Shown: positions 1 through 5,684 of the stretch, in pieces
Layout of the letters: every line of letters begins with the position of its first letter
How positions within the stretch are numbered: position 1 is the stretch's first letter
Source: Eubacteriales bacterium
GTDB taxonomy: Bacteria; Bacillota_A; Clostridia; Lachnospirales; Lachnospiraceae
Length of the DNA stretch: 5,752 nucleotides
NCBI GenBank assembly: GCA_030527765.1
Contig: JAUNAE010000247.1
Location: 1-5,752 of the forward strand
Direction: 5' to 3'
Notes under the pieces: generated by a model
Database searches by the model: none
What the model saw: the letters and a program-made list of their open reading frames with translations, nothing else
What the model was told of the DNA's origin: nothing
Made by a program: the position numbers and the translations under genes

Positions 1-363
1 TTTCCCGACAGGCTTCGCACCTGCTAGATTATTCGCCCTTGTCTGGGCGCACAATCCCGGTTTTTCCAGAATCTGACGGATATATGTGCCAAAGAGAAAC
101 TCGCCCTCTTCTGTCACATAATAATAAAAAGGCTTCGTTCCGAACCGGTCTCGAATCGCCACAATCTTTTCCTGATCCTTCAAAGCGAAGGCATACATTC
201 CGATCAGGTGACTGCCAAGATCCGTTCCCCAGGTTTCATAGCCCTTGAGAATCAACACACGTTCCCGCTCTTCCCGGGGCATGTCCTCATCCACGGAAAG
301 TTGCTCGCATAAAGCTCTCCAGTTGCGAATATGTCCTCTGTATTCTAAAAGCTGAACGTTCAT
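1..363 (-). CDS. Asparagine synthetase-like protein, glutaminase domain without N-terminal Cys (3' end outside window)
   Basis: The 121 visible codons match the second half of the class II glutamine amidotransferase domain of the AsnB family. GYETWG (41-46), LIGMYAFAL (53-61), RDRFGTKPFYY (71-81) and FLFGTYIRQIL (89-99) correspond to the family blocks YExWG, L.GMFAFA, RDRFGIKPLYY and F.FASEIKALL. The family makes asparagine from aspartate, ATP and glutamine-derived ammonia. Here the protein starts with MNVQLLEYRGHIRNW, which lines up with the NGEIYNY block, so the preceding ~50-70 residues with the nucleophile Cys2 are absent. The start is well supported by GGAGGAA about seven bases upstream of the ATG, so the short form looks genuine. 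The glutamine-contacting Asn of NGE is replaced (RGH). Glutaminase activity is therefore unlikely; an ammonia-dependent synthetase or another amide-forming ligase is possible. The ATP domain lies outside the window. The last ~17 visible residues do not clearly resemble the family. Confidence 0.8.
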   Translation of the reverse strand, partial: MNVQLLEYRGHIRNWRALCEQLSVDEDMPREERERVLILKGYETWGTDLGSHLIGMYAFALKDQEKIVAIRDRFGTKPFYYYVTEEGEFLFGTYIRQILEKPGLCAQTRANNLAGAKPVGK

Positions 364-420
364 GTGTTGTTCCTCCTGCGCAAACACGGTTATTTTCTTT
401 CTTCCATTGTTAAAACTATC

Positions 421-657
421 TTACAGAATATCAGATTTTCGATAATTCGGCAAGTTTCTGTTTTCTGTACACCAGATTTCGCAGGATATCTTTGGTGTTT
501 GATTCACAATTCCTTTCACCATCCCTGTTTTTTGCATAAATACAATGTAACAGTCCGGGAACCACACAAGAATCCCCAACAAAGCCAAAAGACAAAGCCC
601 GATAATCCCCAATAATACCTTCAACATTTTCTTTTTACCCATCTTTGTTCTTCCCAT
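421..657 (-). CDS. Small one-helix membrane protein of unknown function, possibly a truncated paralogue of the adjacent hydrolase
   Basis: This 78-residue protein is not recognised. It has a Lys-rich N-terminus, one hydrophobic segment at about residues 12-33 (VLLGIIGLCLLALLGILVWF) and a polar C-terminal tail with two Cys. It starts two bases after the hydrolase stop codon. AGGAA lies eight bases before the ATG at 657. A second in-frame ATG at 642, preceded by GGGAAG, would give a 73-residue form that begins MGKKKM, exactly as the neighbouring hydrolase does. Both proteins follow this with a membrane helix and a Tyr-x-Val-Phe motif. I infer that this may be the surviving N-terminal anchor of a duplicated hydrolase that lost its catalytic part. 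It could also be a genuine small membrane protein. No catalytic motif is present. Confidence 0.5.
   Translation of the reverse strand: MGRTKMGKKKMLKVLLGIIGLCLLALLGILVWFPDCYIVFMQKTGMVKGIVNQTPKISCEIWCTENRNLPNYRKSDIL
425..453 (-). promoter_or_regulatory. Weak promoter candidate for the asparagine synthetase-like gene
   Basis: On the minus strand TTGCCG (453-448) is followed after 17 bases by TATTCT (430-425), with an upstream TG giving an extended -10 (TGATATTCT). It lies inside the 3' end of the small membrane protein gene, and a start near 418 would leave a leader of about 55 bases. The -35 match is poor, so read-through from the hydrolase gene remains an equally good explanation for expression. 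Confidence 0.25.
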
Positions 658-659
658 AC

Positions 660-1682
660 TTAATGTTCCTGAATGAACTGATCAATTTCTCCCAGTATTT
701 CATCAGAATACAGCGGGTCACTTGCATGTCCCATGCCCGGCTCCATGCGAAGTGCTGTATTTTGGGCACCATTCTGTCCTTCAAACGCCTGATAAAGTCG
801 TTCCGATGACTGGCATGGAATTGTAATATCACAGTCTCCATGAATCATCCAGACCGCAAGATTTGACACAACCTCTTTGTTTTTCTCAATGTAATAGAAC
901 GGATCTACAGTGTTGAATTCTTCCTCATTCATCCTGGAAATATCCTTTCGGAACCAGTATGATGCATAATCCTCATGTCCGTCCAGCTTTCCGATCATCC
1001 AGTTATTTGCCAGCGTAAACACAAGGCGCGGAACTCCCATTTCTTTCAGATCCCCGTCCAGACTGTCGATGTCCGTGTATCCATAATAGTCAACCAGTAC
1101 ATCCACGTTTCCGGATGGATTGTTCTCCTCTGTCTGGCCGATAAATGGCACGGAGTTGAATTCATCATCCCCCGTTACAGAACACATTAATGACAGATAT
1201 CCCCCTGCAGATTCTCCAAATACGGAAATATGCTCTGCATCATATCCATACTGATCCGCATTTGCTTTCAGGAAGCGAATGGCAGCCTTACAGTCCTCCA
1301 GTCCTGCCGGAAAAGCGGCTTCCTGTGCCAGTCTGTAATTGATTGCAGCACAGGCATATCCGTGGTCACGGAAGTAGCGGTACATGAACTGTACCTGTTT
1401 CGTATCGGAATCTCCTGCAATGAAACCGCCTCCGTGGATCAGTACAAACAGCTTCGGAGACTCCACATCCTGCGGCACATAAAGATCCAGATAGTCAGAC
1501 TCCGACACCTCTGAGTAAGGAACCTTGAGATATGTTTTTCCGGAATCCCAGGTCAAATCACCGACATCCACCTTATCTGCCGTCACATTTTTGAATACGT
1601 AATATACGGATTTATGATTGAGTCCCAAGATCAAAACTATCAAAAGCACAACTACGATCGCGATCATTTTTTTCTTTCCCAT
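660..1682 (-). CDS. Membrane-anchored alpha/beta hydrolase (esterase/lipase, hormone-sensitive-lipase-like)
   Basis: The 340-residue protein is a serine hydrolase likely to cleave carboxyl esters at or outside the membrane. An N-terminal anchor (MGKKKM, then a helix at about residues 7-22) precedes the alpha/beta fold. The oxyanion motif HGGGF starts at His83. The nucleophile elbow GESAG (156-160) gives Ser158. HGDCD (281-285) supplies the probable catalytic Asp285, and GMGHA supplies His319. NYRLA (115-119) and the FPAGLEDCKAAIRFL stretch (124-138) are typical of bacterial carbohydrate-esterase and HSL-type members. All triad residues are present and the length is normal for a family member with an anchor, so it should be active; the substrate cannot be read from sequence. 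GGGTGA just before the ATG is the ribosome binding site. It is followed at a two-base spacing by the small membrane protein gene. Deacylation of plant or host glycans, in line with the nearby glycosidase, is a guess. Confidence 0.88.
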   Translation of the reverse strand: MGKKKMIAIVVVLLIVLILGLNHKSVYYVFKNVTADKVDVGDLTWDSGKTYLKVPYSEVSESDYLDLYVPQDVESPKLFVLIHGGGFIAGDSDTKQVQFMYRYFRDHGYACAAINYRLAQEAAFPAGLEDCKAAIRFLKANADQYGYDAEHISVFGESAGGYLSLMCSVTGDDEFNSVPFIGQTEENNPSGNVDVLVDYYGYTDIDSLDGDLKEMGVPRLVFTLANNWMIGKLDGHEDYASYWFRKDISRMNEEEFNTVDPFYYIEKNKEVVSNLAVWMIHGDCDITIPCQSSERLYQAFEGQNGAQNTALRMEPGMGHASDPLYSDEILGEIDQFIQEH

Positions 1683-1706
1683 ATGTCACCCTTTTTCAGT
1701 AAACTT

Positions 1707-1735
1707 CATATATTCCATGCTTCAAGAATCACCAA
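1707..1735 (-). promoter_or_regulatory. Candidate promoter of the hydrolase gene
   Basis: Minus-strand TTGGTG (1735-1730), a 17-base spacer and TATATG (1712-1707) lie 25-53 bases upstream of the hydrolase ATG and downstream of the strong terminator. The hydrolase therefore needs its own promoter in about this place. Matches to the sigma-70/sigma-A consensus are only 3/6 and 4/6, so the exact position is uncertain. Confidence 0.35.
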
Positions 1736-1783
1736 TAAATCGAATAAATTTGCTCCATACTCTGAATTTTCCTGCAAATCCAG

Positions 1784-1831
1784 AAAAACTCCGACAAGAT
1801 TCAGGATCCCCTCCTGACTCCTGCCGGAGTT
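1784..1831 (-). terminator. Strong intrinsic terminator of the GH3 - membrane protein operon, two stacked stems
   Basis: Read on the minus strand, AACTCCGGCAGGA (1831-1819) pairs with TCTTGTCGGAGTT (1799-1787) over 13 positions, two of them G-U pairs. Inside it, after one opposed G/A mismatch, TCAGGA pairs with TCCTGA around the loop GGGGA. The stem runs straight into TTTTT (1788-1784). There is no T run on the other side, so it works for minus-strand transcripts. It lies about 115 bases after the stop codon of the four-helix membrane protein and separates that operon from the hydrolase gene. Confidence 0.88.
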
Positions 1832-1947
1832 CCAATTCAAAACCATATAAAACTTTTACGATTACTCTAATTTCAAGTTTAATATTTCTTCAATTCTAAG
1901 ACTTTTGGCTCTTATATTCCAAGAGTTATCCCTCTTGAATCTGAGAT

Positions 1948-2355
1948 TTACGCCTCTTCTACAGACACTTCCTTTTTCTTCGGCTGAATAAAGGATGCAA
2001 CCAGAAGCAGAAGCCAGGAAACCACTCCAACGACTGCGAAGTAAGCCCAGAACTGTACGTCTTTCCACTGTCTCAGACCGGAAAGCAGGTAACCGATAAT
2101 CTCAACTTCTACGATCAGGCTGTAGCCTACAGCGCCGATGATCATAACCGCTGCACAGGATACTAAGAGAGAGAATCCTTTTTTCTCGGCAAATTTCTTA
2201 TAAAGACAAAGATAAAGCGCATCCAGGACAATGGCTGCCACTGCCATCGCAGTCACATATGGCATGGTTGTTCCGGACTTCTGATAAAATACCAGAGCAA
2301 CTACCGCAAGGATTGCTGCTGCCGCTGCCAGATAGAATCCGATTGTTTTTTTCAT
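1948..2355 (-). CDS. Four-helix membrane protein of unknown function, coupled to the GH3 glycosidase
   Basis: The 135-residue protein is not assigned to a family. It shows four hydrophobic segments at about residues 5-24, 31-52, 61-82 and 102-123. Basic residues (MKK at the start, KKFAEKK at 53-59, QPKKK at 124-128) are placed so that both ends face the cytoplasm by the positive-inside rule. No catalytic or transport motif is visible. The ATG overlaps the GH3 stop codon as ATGA. The ribosome binding site AGGAGG (2370-2365) lies inside the last GH3 codons, nine bases before the start, which points to translational coupling and matched amounts of the two proteins. The GH3 product itself ends in a membrane helix. 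A partner, chaperone or anchor for the membrane-bound glycosidase is therefore plausible, but only from context. Its operon ends at the terminator 1784-1831. Confidence 0.8.
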   Translation of the reverse strand: MKKTIGFYLAAAAAILAVVALVFYQKSGTTMPYVTAMAVAAIVLDALYLCLYKKFAEKKGFSLLVSCAAVMIIGAVGYSLIVEVEIIGYLLSGLRQWKDVQFWAYFAVVGVVSWLLLLVASFIQPKKKEVSVEEA

Positions 2356-5129
2356 GCCTTCTCTCCTCCTTTTTTCTTCTTATCTACCAGATACAGACCA
2401 AGGAACAATACCGTCAGTACTGCAGTCACTGCCTCAAGTGCAATAATCGCATTCTGCCACCATGTATGAACATAGGTCACCGTGGTATCCTCAGTAATTC
2501 CATTCAGAGCATTACTTCTTGCAGTTTCATAGAAGTAATATTTCAAAGCACTCTGCATCTTCTCCTGGAATGCGGTGTCTTTCTTAATCTCAGACAGTCT
2601 GGAAGTCATAGAACCAAATTTTCCGGAAGATGTCGTTGCAGAAGTTGTCAGCATACCACTGGTTCCGTTTGCGATGGATCCCAGCCAGTTCATGTAACTT
2701 GGAGCTGCTGCCATATCGGTAACAATCCATCCGTCGAATCCCCACTCGTTACGGAGAATCTGCTCAAGCAGTCCGGAATGTGCACTTGCATAAACAGCTC
2801 CGATACGGTTGTATGCAGTCATAACACCCATTGCCTGATTGCTGGATAATGCCCCCTCGAATCCTACGAGATCGGTCTCACGTGCAGCCTGCTCTGTCAT
2901 AAATACAGAGACACCTGTACGGTTTGCTTCCTGATGGTTAAATGCCAGATGTTTTGGCTCAGTCATAAGACCCTTGTTTGTACCGCCGGTACAGAACGCA
3001 GTCGCCATAAGATTGGTAACCAGCGGATCCTCGGAATAATACTCATGATTTCTTGCACAATACGGTACTCTGTGAAGGTTCACACCAGGTGAAAGAGTTC
3101 CCGGAATGTTTGACCAGAGACTCTCCTCACCGTACATCTCACCCTCACGTAAAACAAGTTCCTGGTTGAATGTAGAAGCAACAACCGGCTCTGTCGGGAA
3201 GACATTCATATTGTAAGATGCACACTCGTCCTGCTCATCTACGTAGGTTGGCTCTGTTGTATCACTGCCGACCCACTTAAAGAAATATCCGGCAACCTGA
3301 TCAGAAGCGATTCCGGTCGGACCATCCTGAATTGGGTTTGCAGGGAAGTTGATGCTGTCGATTCGGTTCAGACCATTTCCGGCATTCTCGATGAAGTTGA
3401 TTGCATCATCCAGAGATACCTGCTCTACCAGCTGCTGCCATTTCGGATCATCCAGCGGAAGTGTTCCGGTATAAACACCGTTCTCATCGGTCTCAACCAT
3501 ATTGATAATGTTCAGACCATTGTTTGCTCCCCAGGTTACACCATCGCCATTCTCCGTCAGCTCATCACGAGACTGTGTCAGATCCACGACCATATCATCC
3601 GTAGGAGTCAGTTCCATAACCGGAGTCCAGCCCTTTGTCCAGTCTGCACGAGTTGTGTACTCTACAGAACCCGGAATCAGTTTGTTAATATCCATATCCT
3701 GCAGTGTATTCTGAACATTTTCAGAATAAGTTTCCACATCCTGTGTATCCAGATTCCAAACCACTGCATTATCTGCGTTGATCTGCTCATCCTCATTGAC
3801 AGAAACCAGATCCTCGGTGCTGTCGGTTTTCTTTGCCAGAATGTTATTGATTGCATTATGTGCACCGTTACCAATTGCGAAATAATACTCGCCGGCATCC
3901 AGTACCCATGCTCCCTCTGTTCCATCTTCTTTCACAACAGCCTCATCATAGCTTGCCATGTAACGAGGATTGAAGGTTACCGTAACCTCTTCTGTTTTTC
4001 CCGGCTCAATCACATCGGATTTTGCAAATCCAAGGAGCTGAACAGAAGCTTTTTCCAGGCCGCCTTCGGTGTAAGGAGTCTGTACAAAGAGCTCCGCAAC
4101 ATCCTTTCCGGCAACGTCACCTGTGTTCTTAATCTCAATAACTGCAGTTCCTTCGCCGCCAACAGTTACATCCACGGATTTCAGAGACTGCTCAAAGGTT
4201 GTATAAGAAAGTCCATATCCGAATGGATAAGACATCTCATCTTCATAGTTCCATGCTTTGTTTGTGGAAGATCCTGCCGCATCGGTAGCATTTCCATTTC
4301 CAAGAAAAGCATCCTCATAACGTGTCTCGTAATATTTGTAACCTTTGTAAATTCCCTCAGTCTCAACGCTGTATGCATCTCCCTGGTCATCCACGGATAC
4401 GCTGCTGTCGTCAAAGGAATTTCTTGTGTACAGATAAACACCGAAGTTTACCATAGCCGGAGAAGACACCGTACTTGAGGAGTAAGTATCAGTCAGTTTT
4501 CCGGAAGGTGTAACGGCACCTGCGAGAACATCTGCCACTCCAAGGAAACCGTTCACGCCCGGATCACCAACCCAGAGAATAGAGTCGATATCTTTGTCCT
4601 GCTTCAGTTCTTCGATCTCCATGGTGCTGGAAGTGTTCAGAAGAACAATGACCTTCGTACTGTGTTTCTTAGCCATTGCGATCAAATCCTTCTCATTCTG
4701 AGAAAGTGCCAGAGGACGATCGAAGCTGTCGCTCTCAACCTCACTTACCATATCCGGATGGTAATCAGAAGCCTCAGAGCTGTCACGGGAAATCAGTACC
4801 ACTGCTGCGGTGTCGTCGGCTGTTTTTAACAGATCCTCAGAATACTCACTTGCCGGAGCCTCACCTACATTATAAGTTGCAAAGTTTGTATTCATCGTTG
4901 TGAATACCGGCGGCAGACTGTGGTTCGGAATCTGATTTCCGAAAAGGTTTGCCATCATGTGATATGGCTCCATCTGCTCACTTGCATAAAGATCAACAAA
5001 ATCCTGATTGAGATCAAAGCCTTTTTCTGCCATTGCCTCTTTGATTCCGTACAGCGTCTGTCCGGCCTCAGCATTTGCAGTTGCAGTAGATCCCATCATA
5101 CCACCGAGAATCGGTGCATTGGTGTGCAT
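2352..5129 (-). CDS. GH3 glycoside hydrolase (beta-glucosidase-like), swapped domain order, main body of a frameshifted gene
   Basis: This 925-residue frame is the body of a beta-glucosidase-type GH3 enzyme that should remove terminal beta-linked sugars outside the cell. Domain order is reversed from most GH3 enzymes. The alpha/beta-sandwich domain comes first: SSEASD near 117-122, likely acid/base Glu119 by alignment to SGEGxD; GDPGVNG 188-194; TPSGKLTDTY 207-216; YPFGYGLSYTTF 301-312. A fibronectin-III-like domain follows (about 320-425), then an unassigned stretch (about 430-570). The catalytic barrel comes last: QDGPTG 601-606; SPGVNLHR 680-687; KH 726-727 in a KHLAFNHQEANR block; GFDGWIVTDM 797-806 with nucleophile Asp805. 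A membrane helix (about 893-915) and a KKKK tail close the protein. The ATG at 5129 has no good ribosome binding site and would cut into the first domain, so the true start is at 5440 across a frameshift (joined length 1029 residues). The exact sugar is unknown. Confidence 0.88.
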   Translation of the reverse strand: MHTNAPILGGMMGSTATANAEAGQTLYGIKEAMAEKGFDLNQDFVDLYASEQMEPYHMMANLFGNQIPNHSLPPVFTTMNTNFATYNVGEAPASEYSEDLLKTADDTAAVVLISRDSSEASDYHPDMVSEVESDSFDRPLALSQNEKDLIAMAKKHSTKVIVLLNTSSTMEIEELKQDKDIDSILWVGDPGVNGFLGVADVLAGAVTPSGKLTDTYSSSTVSSPAMVNFGVYLYTRNSFDDSSVSVDDQGDAYSVETEGIYKGYKYYETRYEDAFLGNGNATDAAGSSTNKAWNYEDEMSYPFGYGLSYTTFEQSLKSVDVTVGGEGTAVIEIKNTGDVAGKDVAELFVQTPYTEGGLEKASVQLLGFAKSDVIEPGKTEEVTVTFNPRYMASYDEAVVKEDGTEGAWVLDAGEYYFAIGNGAHNAINNILAKKTDSTEDLVSVNEDEQINADNAVVWNLDTQDVETYSENVQNTLQDMDINKLIPGSVEYTTRADWTKGWTPVMELTPTDDMVVDLTQSRDELTENGDGVTWGANNGLNIINMVETDENGVYTGTLPLDDPKWQQLVEQVSLDDAINFIENAGNGLNRIDSINFPANPIQDGPTGIASDQVAGYFFKWVGSDTTEPTYVDEQDECASYNMNVFPTEPVVASTFNQELVLREGEMYGEESLWSNIPGTLSPGVNLHRVPYCARNHEYYSEDPLVTNLMATAFCTGGTNKGLMTEPKHLAFNHQEANRTGVSVFMTEQAARETDLVGFEGALSSNQAMGVMTAYNRIGAVYASAHSGLLEQILRNEWGFDGWIVTDMAAAPSYMNWLGSIANGTSGMLTTSATTSSGKFGSMTSRLSEIKKDTAFQEKMQSALKYYFYETARSNALNGITEDTTVTYVHTWWQNAIIALEAVTAVLTVLFLGLYLVDKKKKGGEKA

Positions 5130-5161
5130 ACCCCAGAGTGTTACTTTTTCGGTATCACTCT

Positions 5162-5440
5162 TCAGAGGAAGTGCCTTTTTCTCATAAGAACACAGCCCTC
5201 TGCACCAATCTGTGCTGTAAATTCAGTCTGTGCATCTACCATTTCTTTCAGAGATGAAAACTCGGAAACAAAATGTGTTCCTTTGCTGGTGTCCCCAACA
5301 TTTACCTTGTAGTTGCTTGTACCAAGCATACTGTTCAGTCTGGCGCTCCAGTTGTTGGTTGTAATCTGTGCTGCTGTAGAAAACATCAGCAGAGATGCCA
5401 TCAGGGTTGCGCCTCCTTGCCAAAGTCCTTTTTTACTCAT
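5162..5440 (-). pseudogene. N-terminal fragment of the GH3 glycosidase, separated from its body by a -1 frameshift
   Basis: The 92-residue frame begins MSKKG with a hydrophobic segment at about residues 8-23, which fits a signal peptide or uncleaved membrane anchor. AGGAAGG lies five bases before the ATG at 5440, so this is the real translation start of the GH3 gene. GAEGCVLMRK (79-88) is the start of the GH3 sandwich domain (family pattern EGxVLLKN...LPL). After it the frame turns into RHFL and stops. One frame over, the sequence continues KALPLKSDTEKVTLWG straight into the body. Adding one A to the A run at 5176-5180 restores a single frame of 1029 residues. With both ends hydrophobic and flanked by Lys, the intact product would be tethered to the membrane at each end with the catalytic part outside. 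It could be a true mutation, a sequencing error, or a programmed slip. Confidence 0.85.
5176..5180 (-). other. Frameshift site in an A run of the GH3 gene
   Basis: On the minus strand the codons read ATG AGA AAA AGG, with five A's after the G. Six A's would read ATG AGA AAA AAG GCA CTT CCT CTG and join both GH3 frames. A ribosome slipping back one base on AAA (Lys) would also re-pair perfectly and continue AAG GCA in the body frame. The zero-frame stop lies at 5162-5164, and the body frame stays open upstream of the slip site, so a slip is mechanically possible. Confidence 0.8.
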
Positions 5441-5471
5441 CCATACCTTCCTTTCTGAACCCTCGTCAGTG

Positions 5472-5485
5472 AGATGTTATCATCT
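5472..5485. promoter_or_regulatory. Palindrome at the predicted GH3 transcription start, operator candidate
   Basis: AGATG-TTAT-CATCT is a 5-bp inverted repeat with a 4-base centre. It lies immediately downstream of the -10 box (5492-5497), covering about +1 to +14 of the predicted GH3 transcript. The position suits a repressor operator. It could instead fold as a small hairpin at the 5' end of the mRNA. The half-site is short, so chance cannot be excluded. Confidence 0.4.
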
Positions 5486-5491
5486 GGTGGC

Positions 5492-5520
5492 ATTGTAGCA
5501 ATGACCTTTTTGTATTTCAA
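5492..5520 (-). promoter_or_regulatory. Promoter of the GH3 - membrane protein operon
   Basis: Minus-strand TTGAAA (5520-5515), a 17-base spacer and TACAAT (5497-5492) each match the housekeeping consensus at 5 of 6 positions, and TG one base before the -10 box adds an extended -10 element. Transcription should start near 5485 and give a leader of about 45 bases before the GH3 ATG at 5440. This is the best promoter in the window. No convincing catabolite-response element was seen around it. Confidence 0.75.
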
Positions 5521-5570
5521 TATTGTTTCCGTGAGTGGACTTTTTGCACACGTAATCGGTAAAAACCCGA

Positions 5571-5599
5571 TGGGAATGCCCCTGTATTTATGCTATAAT
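5571..5599 (+). promoter_or_regulatory. Extended -10 promoter of the response regulator gene
   Basis: TGCTATAAT (5591-5599) contains a perfect TATAAT with the TGn extension. The -35 position, 17 bases upstream (TGGGAA, 5571-5576), is poor, as is common for extended -10 promoters and for promoters that need an activator. A short inverted repeat, ATCGG (5555-5559) and CCGAT (5567-5571), reaches the -35 position and could be a binding site. The start near 5606 leaves a leader of about 79 bases. Confidence 0.7.
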
Positions 5600-5611
5600 T
5601 TTACAAAATTC

Positions 5612-5669
5612 ATCTCATGCAGGAGCGTACATTCTTACGATACAGACAAAAGTTCCCCTGCCATGAGAT
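5612..5669 (+). promoter_or_regulatory. Long hairpin in the leader of the response regulator mRNA
   Basis: ATCTCATGCAGG (5612-5623) pairs with CCTG-c-CATGAGAT (5657-5669), giving 12 base pairs with a single bulged C. The 33-base loop contains a further 4-bp stem, CGTA (5626-5629) with TACG (5636-5639). The hairpin begins a few bases after the predicted transcript start and ends five bases before the GGAGG ribosome binding site (5674-5678). There is no T run, so it is not a terminator. A role in translation control, mRNA stability or protein binding is possible; no known riboswitch class is recognised. Confidence 0.55.
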
Positions 5670-5684
5670 CCCCGGAGGACCCCC

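Noticed and set aside
34..49. GC-rich inverted repeat CGCCC-TTGTCT-GGGCG
   Set aside because: It lies within coding sequence, is only 5 bp, and has no T run; probably chance.
1918..1939. Stem CAAGAG-GGATAA-CTCTTG just after the membrane protein stop codon (minus strand), a possible terminator
   Set aside because: The stem is short and AT-rich and no T run follows it; the stronger hairpin at 1784-1831 does the job.
3858..4478. Plus-strand open frame of 206 codons (also 2259-2849, 196 codons)
   Set aside because: Both lie antisense inside the GH3 and membrane protein genes, lack family motifs, have Cys-, Ser- and His-rich composition typical of antisense reading, and have no convincing ribosome binding site.
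5129..5160. Independent translation start of the GH3 body at the ATG at 5129
   Set aside because: No usable ribosome binding site, no GTG or TTG alternative nearby, and the start would remove the conserved beginning of the sandwich domain that is present just upstream in the other frame.
5441..5600. Catabolite-response element controlling the glycosidase
   Set aside because: I looked for the TGNAANCGNTNNCA pattern near the GH3 promoter and found no acceptable match.
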